From the NCBI GenBank assembly GCA_017960475.1, contig JAGCZH010000006.1, positions 222,842-286,841 on the forward strand: 64,000 bases of DNA. The letters are read 5' to 3'. Source of the DNA: Bacteroidales bacterium. Its GTDB lineage: Bacteria > Bacteroidota > Bacteroidia > Bacteroidales > P3. The notes below the pieces were generated by a model that saw only the letters and a list, made by a program, of their open reading frames with translations, was not told the origin of the DNA and ran no database searches. Numbering within the stretch: position 1 is the stretch's first letter; the number at the start of each line of letters is the position of its first letter. This document shows, piece by piece, positions 17,456 through 26,344 of the stretch. Position numbers and translations under genes: made by a program.

Positions 17456-18712
17456 ATGAAGAAATTTTTCGCAATCCTGGGCGCTATCGCATTAAGCGTC
17501 CCCATGTTTGCCCAAGAGGCAAAAGAAAAAGACGAGGGCTACAAATTTGACACCATCAAGATGCTGCCCATCACCTCTGTCAAAAACCAAAACAACGCCG
17601 GTACATGCTGGAGCTATAGCGGCATCGCTTTCCTCGAATCCGAGCTGCTTAGAATGGGCAAAGGCGAATATGACCTCAGTGAGATGTATGTTGTCGAGAA
17701 GACCTACAACGACCGCGCCATGGCCGCCATCCGTACCCACGGCGATGTCTCCTTCAGCCAAGGTGGTGCCTTCAACGACGTAATCTACTGCCTCCGCAAC
17801 TACGGCATGGTCCCCGATGAAGTCATGCCCGCTGGCGCCGCTTACGGCGACACCCTTTCCAACCACACCGAGCTCAGCGCTCTCACCGACGTTATGGTTG
17901 AGGCCATTGCCAAAGGCAAACTGAAAAAACTCCAGAAAAGCCCCGACGGCCAGCCACTTTGGCTTAAAGCAATCGCTGCTGTTCATGAGATCTACCTCGG
18001 CAAAATCCCTGAGAACTTCACCTACAAAGGAATCAAATACACTCCTAAATCCTTCGCCGAAAGCCTCGGCCTGAACCCCGACGACTACATCAGCCTTACC
18101 TCATTCTCTCACCACCCCTTCTACCAGCAGTTCGTCATCGAAATCCAAGACAACTGGCGCTGGGGTCAAAGCTACAACCTCCCCATCGACGAATTCATGG
18201 AGGTTTTTGACTATGCCATCGACAATGGTTACACCGTTGCTTGGGGAAGCGATGTCAGCGAGACTGGTTTCCGTTACAGCCGCAAAGGCTTTGCCGTACT
18301 GCCCGCCACAGAGGCTCCTAAAAGCGGTGTCGGAAGCGACCAAGCTCATTGGACAGGCATGAAAGCCGGCGAGATTGCCGACGAAGCAGCTAAACACCCC
18401 ACTCCTCAACGCTGGGTATCTCAGGAAGAGCGTCAGGAAGCTTTCGACAACTGGGAGACCACCGACGACCACGGCATGCTCATTTATGGCAAAGCCAAAG
18501 ACCAGATGGGCAACGAATACTATATGGTAAAGAACAGCTGGGGTAAATACAATGGCGAGTTTGGCGGCAACTTCTTCTGCAGCAAAGCATTTGTCCGCTA
18601 CAAAACCATCAATATCGTTGTCCACAAAGACGCCATCCCCGCAGCCATCAAGGCCAAACTCGGCATCCAGGACAACAACGCCAATAACGGCAAAAAAGGC
18701 AAAAAGAAATAA
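17456..18712 (+). CDS. Secreted C1-family cysteine peptidase, PepC-like paralogue
   Basis: 418 residues with a signal peptide ending PMFAQ. The active-site residues are Cys51 (VKNQNNAGTCWSYSG), His339 (TTDDHGMLIYG) and Asn360 (MVKNSWGKYNG). Overall order and insertions resemble the gene just upstream, so the pair probably arose by duplication and divergence. Between Cys and His there is a long PepC-type insert. The C-terminus is a basic Asn/Gly/Lys tail (NNANNGKKGKKK) not seen in the first copy. A likely role is hydrolysis of peptides in the periplasm or at the surface. A strong terminator follows 28 bases after the stop. Confidence 0.88.
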   Translation: MKKFFAILGAIALSVPMFAQEAKEKDEGYKFDTIKMLPITSVKNQNNAGTCWSYSGIAFLESELLRMGKGEYDLSEMYVVEKTYNDRAMAAIRTHGDVSFSQGGAFNDVIYCLRNYGMVPDEVMPAGAAYGDTLSNHTELSALTDVMVEAIAKGKLKKLQKSPDGQPLWLKAIAAVHEIYLGKIPENFTYKGIKYTPKSFAESLGLNPDDYISLTSFSHHPFYQQFVIEIQDNWRWGQSYNLPIDEFMEVFDYAIDNGYTVAWGSDVSETGFRYSRKGFAVLPATEAPKSGVGSDQAHWTGMKAGEIADEAAKHPTPQRWVSQEERQEAFDNWETTDDHGMLIYGKAKDQMGNEYYMVKNSWGKYNGEFGGNFFCSKAFVRYKTINIVVHKDAIPAAIKAKLGIQDNNANNGKKGKKK

Positions 18713-18739
18713 TTCGAGCCAACACTCAATTATCAAGTC

Positions 18740-18776
18740 AAAAAAACGTCATCCAATTAAGGATGACGTTTTTTTG
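18740..18776 (+). terminator. Rho-independent terminator after the C1 peptidase pair
   Basis: Perfect stem of AAACGTCATCC with GGATGACGTTT, loop AATTAA, followed by a T-run. The A-run on the left arm also lets it work on the minus strand. Confidence 0.9.
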
Positions 18777-18904
18777 TGGCTTAAGCAAATGAAAAAAAAC
18801 TAGTTCTATATACTTCGTGACTTCCCAATTAATTCGGTTCGCTCATCAAACTTGCAGGACAAAGCATACACAAGTATTGAAAATACTCTGAGAGTACTTT
18901 CTAC

Positions 18905-18945
18905 AAACAAAAACAAGCCTCTGTTAAATTCAACAGAGGCTTGTA
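18905..18945 (-). terminator. Terminator of the thioredoxin-like gene
   Basis: A 13-bp perfect stem (ACAAGCCTCTGTT / AACAGAGGCTTGT, arms 18913-18925 and 18932-18944). On the minus strand it is followed by TTTTTGTTTG. It lies 34 bases past the stop at 18979. Confidence 0.85.
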
Positions 18946-18978
18946 TTGTATTTGATAAATGTGGCTTTTGAACAACAG

Positions 18979-19539
18979 CTATTTGTTAAGACCCAACTTT
19001 TTCATCATATCTGGCTTTATCTCTTCCTGGAATATCTTTTGATATTCATCAAAAGTGTATCGCTGGCTGTCACCTGAGCAGAAAAACCAAAGCACCATTG
19101 AGAAATCATATGCACCCTGATAGCCTTGAAGAATCTGTGTCAATCCTCCATTGCGGTTGAAAATGGCGAACGATGGGTAGCCGATCTTCTGTCCCAAGAT
19201 GGCTCTAGTGAATGGATGTGTCTGGGCACGCTGACCAGAAGCTTGGGTGTTGCTGTATTTTGTTCCATTCCATGTAAATGTGGATGTGCCTTCGGCATCA
19301 AAATGGACAGGAATATAGTACTTGTTCAAAATTGCCGAAACAACGGGGTCGTTGAAGGTCTCGCGATCCATCTTCTTGCACCAGCCACACCAGGATGTGG
19401 AGAAATCGATGAAGAACATCTTGTTGTTGGTCTTTGTGTCAATCTGACTGGCCTGCTCTATGGTTTTCCAGTTGACCTGCGCATTAGAACTACAAGCCAT
19501 AATTGTGGCGACGAACAGGAAGATAAGTGCTTTTTTCAT
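18979..19539 (-). CDS. Thioredoxin-fold protein with a CGWC active site, exported
   Basis: 186 residues from the ATG at 19539. An ATG nine codons upstream precedes it but adds a non-signal stretch. The N-terminus is a signal peptide with a possible lipobox ending IMAC, so the protein may be a lipoprotein. The redox motif is WCGWCKKMDRETF near residue 55, typical of the thioredoxin_7/DUF255-like group that reduces or isomerises disulfides in the periplasm. The segment QKIGYPSFAIFNRNGG contains the cis-Pro strand of the fold. It is a stand-alone gene with its own terminator. The upstream gap of 174 bases is very AT-rich, with no clear promoter box. Confidence 0.85.
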   Translation of the reverse strand: MKKALIFLFVATIMACSSNAQVNWKTIEQASQIDTKTNNKMFFIDFSTSWCGWCKKMDRETFNDPVVSAILNKYYIPVHFDAEGTSTFTWNGTKYSNTQASGQRAQTHPFTRAILGQKIGYPSFAIFNRNGGLTQILQGYQGAYDFSMVLWFFCSGDSQRYTFDEYQKIFQEEIKPDMMKKLGLNK

Positions 19540-19713
19540 GTGTATTGTTTTGTAATAAAAAATCAATTTAGTAAAGTTTAATAAGACTCTAATTAAAAAT
19601 TCAATAACTTATTTAATAATAGCATCGTCTCGTTTTATTTATACGATACCAAAAAACAAATAACAGAATTGTGATATTTTTATTATCAAAGAAATTATTA
19701 AAAAAACATAATA

Positions 19714-21036
19714 TTACCATTCCACTTTCATTTCACCTTCCATCTCCTGACGAGTGGGGTCGAACTCCTCTTCCCTATCCATGCGGTCACGGACTCTAAA
19801 CAGTTTACCCAACCAGTCGTCTTTCTTCGACTTTTTACGTCCAGGATTGGCGTTGTCCTCCTCGATTATTTTTGAAATCTCGGTGACAAAATTATCAACA
19901 TACTTTTGCGACACATTCTTATCTTTGTGAATATGTGAGCCCGTGTAATAATGACGAATAATTGAGTCGTAGGGTATTCCTAATTCCACCATCCGGATGG
20001 TTCCCTCCTGACTCAACCCTACACCATGACCATAACCATGTCCATTCAAAACAACATCACCTGTCTTAGTATCGGTGGAAACAGAGAAGAAGGTGGATTT
20101 CAAGCCAAAATCGGTGCGTACTCTCGTAAGCTGGACACCCAGAATCTTGGCTTTGCGTTCCGGTTGCTGGAATGTGAGCAAAGTGTTTTTAACCTCAGCC
20201 TCTTGAATATTGAGCTTATGTGTCTTTGAGAAATAATTGAGCCACTTGTCTTTGGGTATAACCTTGGTCCAGTTGGATTGTCGCATATGGTAAGAGAATG
20301 TGTCGGGCACCGAACGCAGATATGGCAGAGCCGTACGCCACACATCCTCCGAATTCGCCGTCTGACCACCAGAGTTTGAATGAAAGGGGGTGTCTATCAG
20401 GTTGCCATCGGCATCAACTATCGTCTCGCCACTCGACTGCATGGTTCCCAGCATAATGTCGGGACGTACACAACGATTTTGATAGGCCTGACAATGGACA
20501 TAGTCGCAGAAATTGTAGCCGTCGGCACGGTGTTTCTTCATGTTGCGCAAAGCCCACGTACGTGAAATTATAGCTTGAATACGAAAAATATCACTCTTTT
20601 TTCCATATATCTCCGACTGCACCACGCCGGCAAGATAGGTCTCAAATTCAACTTCATTTATTATCTTCAGGTTGGCTTTGTCGAAAGCAGACACCACCAA
20701 ATCGCCCTCATATGTGCGTTGTTTCACCCCTTTGGGATTAAGACACATTATGCAGGCTGTGTCCGTTGCTCGCAAAATGGCTTGTTTGTAGGTTCCATAC
20801 AAATATCCGTTGACCGAAACCGTGACACCCTCGGCAGCAGGTCTCAACTCCACAGACATACCCTCTCCTAATGAGGGTTCAAGGAGAAGGCTGTCGGCAA
20901 AAAGATCGTATTGTCCTAAATCAAATGAGACATATATCAGCTCTACCTTGTTGTTTGAGAAGAGTCTTACTCTCACCTTCTCGGCATTGGCAGCGAAAGA
21001 GAGAATCAAAAGCAGAAAGAAGAGTATGTTTTTCAT
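19714..21036 (-). CDS. SpoIID/LytB-domain protein
   Basis: 440 residues with a signal peptide. The central and C-terminal part is a SpoIID domain: FETYLAGVVQSEIYG, IISRTWALRNMKKH, FHSNSGGQTANSEDVW and GHGYGHGVGLSQEGTIRM are the conserved blocks. In Bacillus, SpoIID cleaves peptidoglycan glycan strands lacking stem peptides. In Bacteroidetes these proteins are common and are probably glycan-strand lytic enzymes or amidase activators. The last 60 residues are charged (GRKKSKKDDW, DREEEFDPTRQE). It follows lpxB by 7 bases, so it is cotranscribed with it. Confidence 0.85.
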   Translation of the reverse strand: MKNILFFLLLILSFAANAEKVRVRLFSNNKVELIYVSFDLGQYDLFADSLLLEPSLGEGMSVELRPAAEGVTVSVNGYLYGTYKQAILRATDTACIMCLNPKGVKQRTYEGDLVVSAFDKANLKIINEVEFETYLAGVVQSEIYGKKSDIFRIQAIISRTWALRNMKKHRADGYNFCDYVHCQAYQNRCVRPDIMLGTMQSSGETIVDADGNLIDTPFHSNSGGQTANSEDVWRTALPYLRSVPDTFSYHMRQSNWTKVIPKDKWLNYFSKTHKLNIQEAEVKNTLLTFQQPERKAKILGVQLTRVRTDFGLKSTFFSVSTDTKTGDVVLNGHGYGHGVGLSQEGTIRMVELGIPYDSIIRHYYTGSHIHKDKNVSQKYVDNFVTEISKIIEEDNANPGRKKSKKDDWLGKLFRVRDRMDREEEFDPTRQEMEGEMKVEW

Positions 21037-21043
21037 ACAGACG

Positions 21044-22186
21044 TTAGCGATTTGCGATTTCTATTATTTTATCGGCGGTGCGTTGCGAGGCGCCTTCACC
21101 ACCAAGTATATCAATAACACCCTGATACCCATTCTGCATAACCTGCCGTGAATCAGCGTCAATAGTTATTTTCTTTAGTTCATCCTCCAACCGCTCAAGA
21201 TTGTATTGCTCCTGTATCAGTTCTGTCACCACCGGGCTGTCAGCGATAAGGTTAACCAACGATATGTAGCTGATGCGTGAGGCTATAAGACGCTTGGCTA
21301 TGGCAGCACTAATTTTATTGCATTGATAGCAAACCACTTCAGGAACCCTGAAGAGGGCCGTCTCGAGTGTGGCAGTTCCGGAACAAACTATGGCGGCATA
21401 GGCTTGTGACAGAATATCGTAGGTTCTATCGTAGACAATAGTGACGTTGTCAGCCGTTTCTGAGACATAACGGCGATAGAACTCCTCCCCGACCAGCGAC
21501 ATACCAGCGACGACAAAATGATATTCGCTATGTTTGGCCGCAAGCCTCATCATGGTCGGCAGTAATCGGGACAGCTCCTGTTTTCTGCTTCCAGGCAGCA
21601 GAGCCACCACTGGACGGCTGTCTCCTTCCACTAAACTCTTCGTCGCAGCTGTTTGGGCTTCCGCGTTGTAGCGTGCCACCTCGTCAAGCAAAGGGTGTCC
21701 CACATATACCGCCTGGGGCATGGCGTTGGCGGCATAAAACTTTCGCTCGGTGGGAAGAATATAGCACAACGCATCTAAATCCCGTCGCATAGGACGAATG
21801 CGGCCTTTTTTCCATGCCCATATCTGAGGAGAGATATAATATACGTTCTTAATCCCATGGGCATGGGTGTATTTTGCGATCTTTAGATTGAACCCTGGAT
21901 AATCAATAAATACTACAACATCTGGTTTAAACTCCAATATATCTCGTTTGCAAAAAGATATATTGCCCAACACCGTAGACAGATGGGATATCACCTCGAC
22001 AAAACCCATAAAAGCCAAATCACGAATGTGGCGCACCTGAACCACTTTTGGACTTTGGAACACACCCATCTTGTCACCACCCCAAAAACGTATATCTGCA
22101 TCATGGTCACGATGTAGAATAGAACGTATTAGATTGGCACCGTGGAGGTCTCCCGAGGCTTCTCCTGATATAATGTAGTATTTCAA
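21044..22186 (-). CDS. lpxB: Lipid-A-disaccharide synthase
   Basis: 380 residues, normal length. LpxB (glycosyltransferase family 19) joins UDP-2,3-diacylglucosamine to lipid X, forming the lipid A disaccharide on the inner face of the cytoplasmic membrane. The family blocks are visible: YIISGEASGDLHGANLI at the N-terminus, ISPQIWAWKKGRI in the middle, and LLPGSRKQELSRLLP plus VCSGTATLETALFRVPEVV in the UDP-binding half. The upstream gap of 61 bases holds GTTTAAA-type repeats. The position after surE is a gene order I recall from other Bacteroidetes. Confidence 0.95.
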   Translation of the reverse strand: MKYYIISGEASGDLHGANLIRSILHRDHDADIRFWGGDKMGVFQSPKVVQVRHIRDLAFMGFVEVISHLSTVLGNISFCKRDILEFKPDVVVFIDYPGFNLKIAKYTHAHGIKNVYYISPQIWAWKKGRIRPMRRDLDALCYILPTERKFYAANAMPQAVYVGHPLLDEVARYNAEAQTAATKSLVEGDSRPVVALLPGSRKQELSRLLPTMMRLAAKHSEYHFVVAGMSLVGEEFYRRYVSETADNVTIVYDRTYDILSQAYAAIVCSGTATLETALFRVPEVVCYQCNKISAAIAKRLIASRISYISLVNLIADSPVVTELIQEQYNLERLEDELKKITIDADSRQVMQNGYQGVIDILGGEGASQRTADKIIEIANR

Positions 22187-22247
22187 GGGTTGAAGAGTTT
22201 AAAGGTTTAAAGAGTTCAAAAGTTCAAGAAGTTGTGGGGTTAGTGTT
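22187..22247. repeat. Intergenic GTTTAAA repeat block
   Basis: Short gap with AGAGTTTAAAGGTTTAAAG and AGTTCAAAAGTTCAAG words, members of the dispersed family described at 24378. Confidence 0.6.
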
Positions 22248-22541
22248 TTATTGAAGTGTCAGTGTTCCGCTTTTGAGCAAGACAAACATAAAAATAATAA
22301 AGCTGACAAAGAACACTATAATGATGCTTTTGGTTGTAGCAGGATGGTCTTTGCGTTTGGAGAAATGGCGCAACAGCAGCAAGGGAGGCACAAAAGCGAT
22401 AGCGAACCAACGTAGATTGCCATCAACGCCTGTTCCAAACAATATCAAGCCCAGCCATACAAGCAGAGCGGCAACAATTTCAGAACCAAGCGTTATGACA
22501 ACACCACCGATAGTAGTATCATTTTTTAAAAATGCGCTCAT
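22248..22541 (-). CDS. Small three-helix membrane protein of unknown function
   Basis: 97 residues. Predicted helices are at about 12-35 (GVVITLGSEIVAALLVWLGL), 42-58 (LRWFAIAFVPPLLLL) and 72-92 (SIIIVFFVSFIIFMFVLL). The first and second helices are separated by FGTGVDGN, and a basic loop HFSKRKDHP faces the cytoplasm. I do not recognise a characterised family. The start codon overlaps the end of surE by 23 bases, so translation is probably coupled and the gene is real despite its size. Confidence 0.65.
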   Translation of the reverse strand: MSAFLKNDTTIGGVVITLGSEIVAALLVWLGLILFGTGVDGNLRWFAIAFVPPLLLLRHFSKRKDHPATTKSIIIVFFVSFIIFMFVLLKSGTLTLQ

Positions 22542-23295
22542 AGATACATCTGGTTTTACTTAGTGAGTCGGTATCGGTAAAATCGGTTGTGATAGGGACA
22601 AGCGACACATAGCCATGTTCCAGAGCCCATTGATCGGTACCCTCGCCATTGTCGTCGCATTGGAAACGTCCTGCGAGCCAGTAGCAATCTCTTCCTTGTT
22701 GGTCTCTGACCTTTCTGTAGGCATCGAGCCAGCTTGCCTTGGATTGACGGCATACCCTAATACCTTTCAGTTTGTCTGATTCGATGGCAGGGATGTTGAC
22801 ATTGAGAGCTGTGCCTTGTTGCATTTTGTTTTTCAGGGCAGAGTCAATTATTGACCTCACATAAGGGATAGATCCACTGAAATCGGCGGCGGCGCTATGG
22901 TCAAGCAAAGAAAACCCTATTGCCGGGATACCGATAGTGGCAGCCTCGAGAGCGGCGCCCATAGTACCTGAATAAAGGATATTGATAGAGGAATTGCTGC
23001 CATGGTTGATACCTGAAAGAACCATATCGGGTTGGCGTGGGCAAAAATGCTCGACACCAAGTTTTATACAGTCGACAGGTTTCCCATTGCAATAGTATAC
23101 CGACAGTCCCTGCTCCTTGACAACAGTACTGACATACAGAGGATAGTCCACAGTGAAAGAATGCGACTGGCCAGAGGCATTTTTTTCTGGTGCCATTACC
23201 ACGACGTCGCCAAAACCGCGAGCGATATCAATCAAAGTGGTGAGCCCAGATGCCTGATATCCGTCATCGTTAGTAAGGAGGAAAAGCGGTTTCAT
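22519..23295 (-). CDS. surE: 5'/3'-nucleotidase SurE
   Basis: 258 residues. SurE is a metal-dependent phosphatase for nucleoside monophosphates, involved in survival in stationary phase. The metal-binding motif LLTNDDGYQASG (the two Asp) opens the protein, and SGQSHSFTV, GKPVDCIKLGVEH and SGINHGSN complete the conserved site. Its start overlaps the stop of the DUF4340 gene by 4 bases and its 3' end overlaps the small membrane protein gene, showing a tightly packed operon. Confidence 0.95.
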   Translation of the reverse strand: MKPLFLLTNDDGYQASGLTTLIDIARGFGDVVVMAPEKNASGQSHSFTVDYPLYVSTVVKEQGLSVYYCNGKPVDCIKLGVEHFCPRQPDMVLSGINHGSNSSINILYSGTMGAALEAATIGIPAIGFSLLDHSAAADFSGSIPYVRSIIDSALKNKMQQGTALNVNIPAIESDKLKGIRVCRQSKASWLDAYRKVRDQQGRDCYWLAGRFQCDDNGEGTDQWALEHGYVSLVPITTDFTDTDSLSKTRCIYERIFKK

Positions 23296-24377
23296 CTAGC
23301 GAAAAAGGATTTTTCTCGCCCTCTGAAAAACGAGGCAGGTTGCAAGATATTATCAAAAATATAGTACTGTATCAACACGGTATCCTTTGAATCAAGGACA
23401 GCATAAAGCCGGTTCAAGTCAAATATCTCATACATCGTTGTGTCGGGCATGGCCTTCATGTCGTCAGGATTGGTGTATTTGAGATATGTTTTGAGTTCAT
23501 GAGTATTGCCTTTGGTGTCAACAACACGCAGAATAGTGCGGGGTGCGCGAGCGAAGGTGGTGTCGAGCTCCACTTTTGGAACCGACTTGGCGAACTCATC
23601 GAAATTGAGATTGACAAAGGAAGAAAGCAACTGTGCCACACGGGCGGTATCGAAACCGTCGACACGCATGGCAGGATGGAGCAGATTCAAAACGAAGCCG
23701 TCACCCTCTCTCTCCACCGAGAACGACTCCTCGGGCATGGATGGTATTTCAAGTTCTACCTTTGCAATTTCGGTAACAGGTAAATCAACAATAGAATGGC
23801 TGCGCCATGCAAGAGGGTCTACAACAAAACGAGGCGACAGACAACCTCTGAAGCCAGGTATATGCACAACACATGGTGTCTTGTCTCCCTCACGGTACAT
23901 ATATGTAGCCATCATGTCCTGCGTGTCGTGACCCACATAAATGACATCGCGCTTCTCATGTTTGAAAAGCCGGAATTTGCCACCAAACCAATTGATACGA
24001 TAGTCTTTGAAATACACCTCCACTTTCACACTCTTGGCGGCAAGCAGACGGTTTACATTCTCCACAGCCGCATTGTTGACATAGTTGCGGATGCGCATCT
24101 CGGCGAGAGTCTCAAGAAGCAAATCCACCATTTTCTGGCTTGCTACATAGCCGTCGTCGACATACCACAAAGAATCGGGACCGTAAGTTAAAAGAACCCT
24201 GTGGTTCTCTTTGTCGGCCATAAAGATTTTGGTGACAGCTCCTGGATAAGCGGCGGCCTCGACCTGAAAATCTTGTTTGAAAGTATGATTGCGCCCACGA
24301 AGCATGACAACAAGCAATGTCGCTATACCAAGCAGGACTATTAAAGAGACAATTATTATCGGTTTCCTTGATTGCAT
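23292..24377 (-). CDS. DUF4340-domain membrane-anchored protein
   Basis: 361 residues. One N-terminal membrane helix (about 7-26, IIIVSLIVLLGIATLLVVML) anchors a large outer domain. The segment from TKIFMADKENHRVLLTYG to MVDLLLETLAEMRI is the DUF4340 pattern, a beta-rich repeat often found next to GldF/GldG-type ABC transporters. Here gldG and gldF lie upstream on the same strand, which supports a shared complex. The function is not established. The 200 bases before this gene are filled with tandem repeats. Confidence 0.75.
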   Translation of the reverse strand: MQSRKPIIIVSLIVLLGIATLLVVMLRGRNHTFKQDFQVEAAAYPGAVTKIFMADKENHRVLLTYGPDSLWYVDDGYVASQKMVDLLLETLAEMRIRNYVNNAAVENVNRLLAAKSVKVEVYFKDYRINWFGGKFRLFKHEKRDVIYVGHDTQDMMATYMYREGDKTPCVVHIPGFRGCLSPRFVVDPLAWRSHSIVDLPVTEIAKVELEIPSMPEESFSVEREGDGFVLNLLHPAMRVDGFDTARVAQLLSSFVNLNFDEFAKSVPKVELDTTFARAPRTILRVVDTKGNTHELKTYLKYTNPDDMKAMPDTTMYEIFDLNRLYAVLDSKDTVLIQYYIFDNILQPASFFRGREKSFFAR

Positions 24378-24576
24378 TAAAAAGTTTTACGTTTAAAGGT
24401 TTTACGTTTAAAGGTTATGAGGTTAAAAAGTTTTACGTTTAATGTTTTACGTTTAAAGGTTATGGGGTTATATGTTTTACGGTTAATGTTTTACGGTTAA
24501 TGTTTTACGGTTAATGTTTTACGGTTAGTGTTTTACGGTTTAAAAGTTATGGGGACAAGGGGGATTGTCAAATAAT
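24378..24576. repeat. Dense GTTTAAA/TTTTACG repeat region with a 14-bp tandem array
   Basis: The whole gap between the DUF4340 gene and gldG is repeat. The left part has copies of TTTTACGTTTAAAGG. From 24472 to 24541 there are five consecutive 14-bp units ATGTTTTACGGTTA; four are identical and the fifth differs at its ends. No ORF is present. Confidence 0.85.
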
Positions 24577-26313
24577 TCAATATTGGCGATTTTTGTATTT
24601 TACCTTTCTGGCAACCAACACAATCACAGCCAATATCAGCACCGCAAAGATTGGATAGAACAGGTTGGCGAACTGATAAAAGCCTCTTTGGTCGCGGACT
24701 TTTGCCAGATTAAGACGACGGATGTCAATATTGCGCGGACGTGCGTCAATCATTCCCTCATCGCCGGCAAGGTAGTTTATGGCATTAAGAATGAATGTCT
24801 TGTTGGCAAACTCGACATTGGTATATCTGTCATATCCCAACGGGAACGGATATTGCCCCTGCTCATTATATGCTGTACCATTGCGGATCATGTCGCCATC
24901 GGAAACGACTATCATCTGCGTTGGTTTCTCGCACTGGCTCTTGAATCCGATCTCACTTAATGAAGCGAACTGAGATGCAAGGCGATTACGGAACAATGAT
25001 TTGAACTGACCTTCCAGAAGTACTGCGACAGGCATATTGCTACGATTGAACAACTGGTTGTCGACCTGCACCATCGCGTCACTCAGCTGTATATTGACAG
25101 GAGCGTTTTTGATATGCACATGGTCTGAGGTGGTGAGCAGCACCGTTTTATCAATATCGTTACTAATCAAGTCAATAGTACTAATAAAATCTGTTTTCAA
25201 GACATCCAGGTTGCGCACAATAGGATGGTCAGAGCTAGGCACCAATGTCGGGAAATAGTACCATGGGACGAGCTGCATTCTGTTGTCGTTACCCATCATA
25301 GGAATACCACGGCAACGGTAATCCATAATCAAATCGGGATTGATACGCACACCGTAGTTGAAAAACATCTCCTCTAGATTGGTGGGAAGTCTGGTGGCAA
25401 ATGTTTGAGCTTTTGTCTGCAGGCTGTCCATATCGGCATCCAAGGCGTCGACGAGCCACAGAATCTTACCTCCATACATCACAAATTGGTCCAAAACATA
25501 CAAGTCCTTATCGGAAAACGCCTTGATAGGCTTCGGGACAACCAAAACATCAAATTTGTTATTGATGGTTATGGTCGAGTCCTGAGTATTCATGATATGT
25601 CCGGTAAGGGCATTGATATTCTCGTTAAGGTAGACATTCTCCAAAGAATAATCCTCAACCAGCGACATCTGGATGTCAAAAATATCTATTTTCTCTAGTT
25701 CTCCGTGACCTAGCAGAAAACCGACACGTGCTTTGACAGGACGCGACAGACGGTGTATAGCGGTGACGAAATTGTATTCCAGATTCTCCACCGACGAGTT
25801 TACCACCTCATCGGTAGAGCGTCCACTGATGCCGGCCGACTGCAGCTGCAAAGCCGTCTCCCTGCCACGGTAGCTGACCTCCATAGAGGGATACACCACC
25901 TGTTGTTTCTGAACCCCGCCCTCTTCCGTAGTCACAGGTATCGGAGTCAAACCCTTCTTGACAATGGTTTGATAGAACTGCTTCTTTTCCTCATCGGTTT
26001 TGAAATCATTGGGATTGACAAATTCATACTCAATAAAACGGCTGTAGGCCCTGAACTGATCGAGCATGTTTTTTATGTCATTTCTGAACCGACGATATTC
26101 CGCCGGAAGATCATCCCCCTCAAGATAGATTCGGAAAAGCACAGGCTCATCGATTTCGCCCAGCATGTCTTTAGTCGATTTCGACAAGGTGTATCGTTTC
26201 TCGGCGGTAAGGTCGAAGCGTGTGAACAGATAGTTACTTATGATATTGACAAAGACAAGGGCTACAAGCAATGCCAGCAAAGCCAATATATTTTGTCGTC
26301 TTATATTCTTCAT
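24577..26313 (-). CDS. gldG: GldG-type ABC transporter auxiliary protein
   Basis: 578 residues. A membrane helix at about 12-31 near the N-terminus and another at about 548-570 (FYPIFAVLILAVIVLVARKV) flank a large extracytoplasmic ABC_transp_aux domain. Signatures include KRYTLSKSTKDMLGEIDEPV near the start and DVLVVPKPIKAFSDKDLYVL in the middle. GldG works with the permease GldF and an ATPase (GldA) in gliding bacteria, but homologues occur in many non-gliding Bacteroidetes, so the name marks family, not motility. No ATPase gene is adjacent. gldF is 31 bases upstream. Confidence 0.85.
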   Translation of the reverse strand: MKNIRRQNILALLALLVALVFVNIISNYLFTRFDLTAEKRYTLSKSTKDMLGEIDEPVLFRIYLEGDDLPAEYRRFRNDIKNMLDQFRAYSRFIEYEFVNPNDFKTDEEKKQFYQTIVKKGLTPIPVTTEEGGVQKQQVVYPSMEVSYRGRETALQLQSAGISGRSTDEVVNSSVENLEYNFVTAIHRLSRPVKARVGFLLGHGELEKIDIFDIQMSLVEDYSLENVYLNENINALTGHIMNTQDSTITINNKFDVLVVPKPIKAFSDKDLYVLDQFVMYGGKILWLVDALDADMDSLQTKAQTFATRLPTNLEEMFFNYGVRINPDLIMDYRCRGIPMMGNDNRMQLVPWYYFPTLVPSSDHPIVRNLDVLKTDFISTIDLISNDIDKTVLLTTSDHVHIKNAPVNIQLSDAMVQVDNQLFNRSNMPVAVLLEGQFKSLFRNRLASQFASLSEIGFKSQCEKPTQMIVVSDGDMIRNGTAYNEQGQYPFPLGYDRYTNVEFANKTFILNAINYLAGDEGMIDARPRNIDIRRLNLAKVRDQRGFYQFANLFYPIFAVLILAVIVLVARKVKYKNRQY

Positions 26314-26344
26314 TAGTGGAGAGTGATCAATAATTGTTGAATGT

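Noticed and set aside
22556..22753. Short alternative frames within surE
   Set aside because: Basic, low-complexity translations with no start context; surE is complete.
24378..24576. Possible CRISPR or origin iterons
   Set aside because: The 14-bp units are contiguous without spacers, and the same words occur in many unrelated gaps; no dnaA or rep gene is near.
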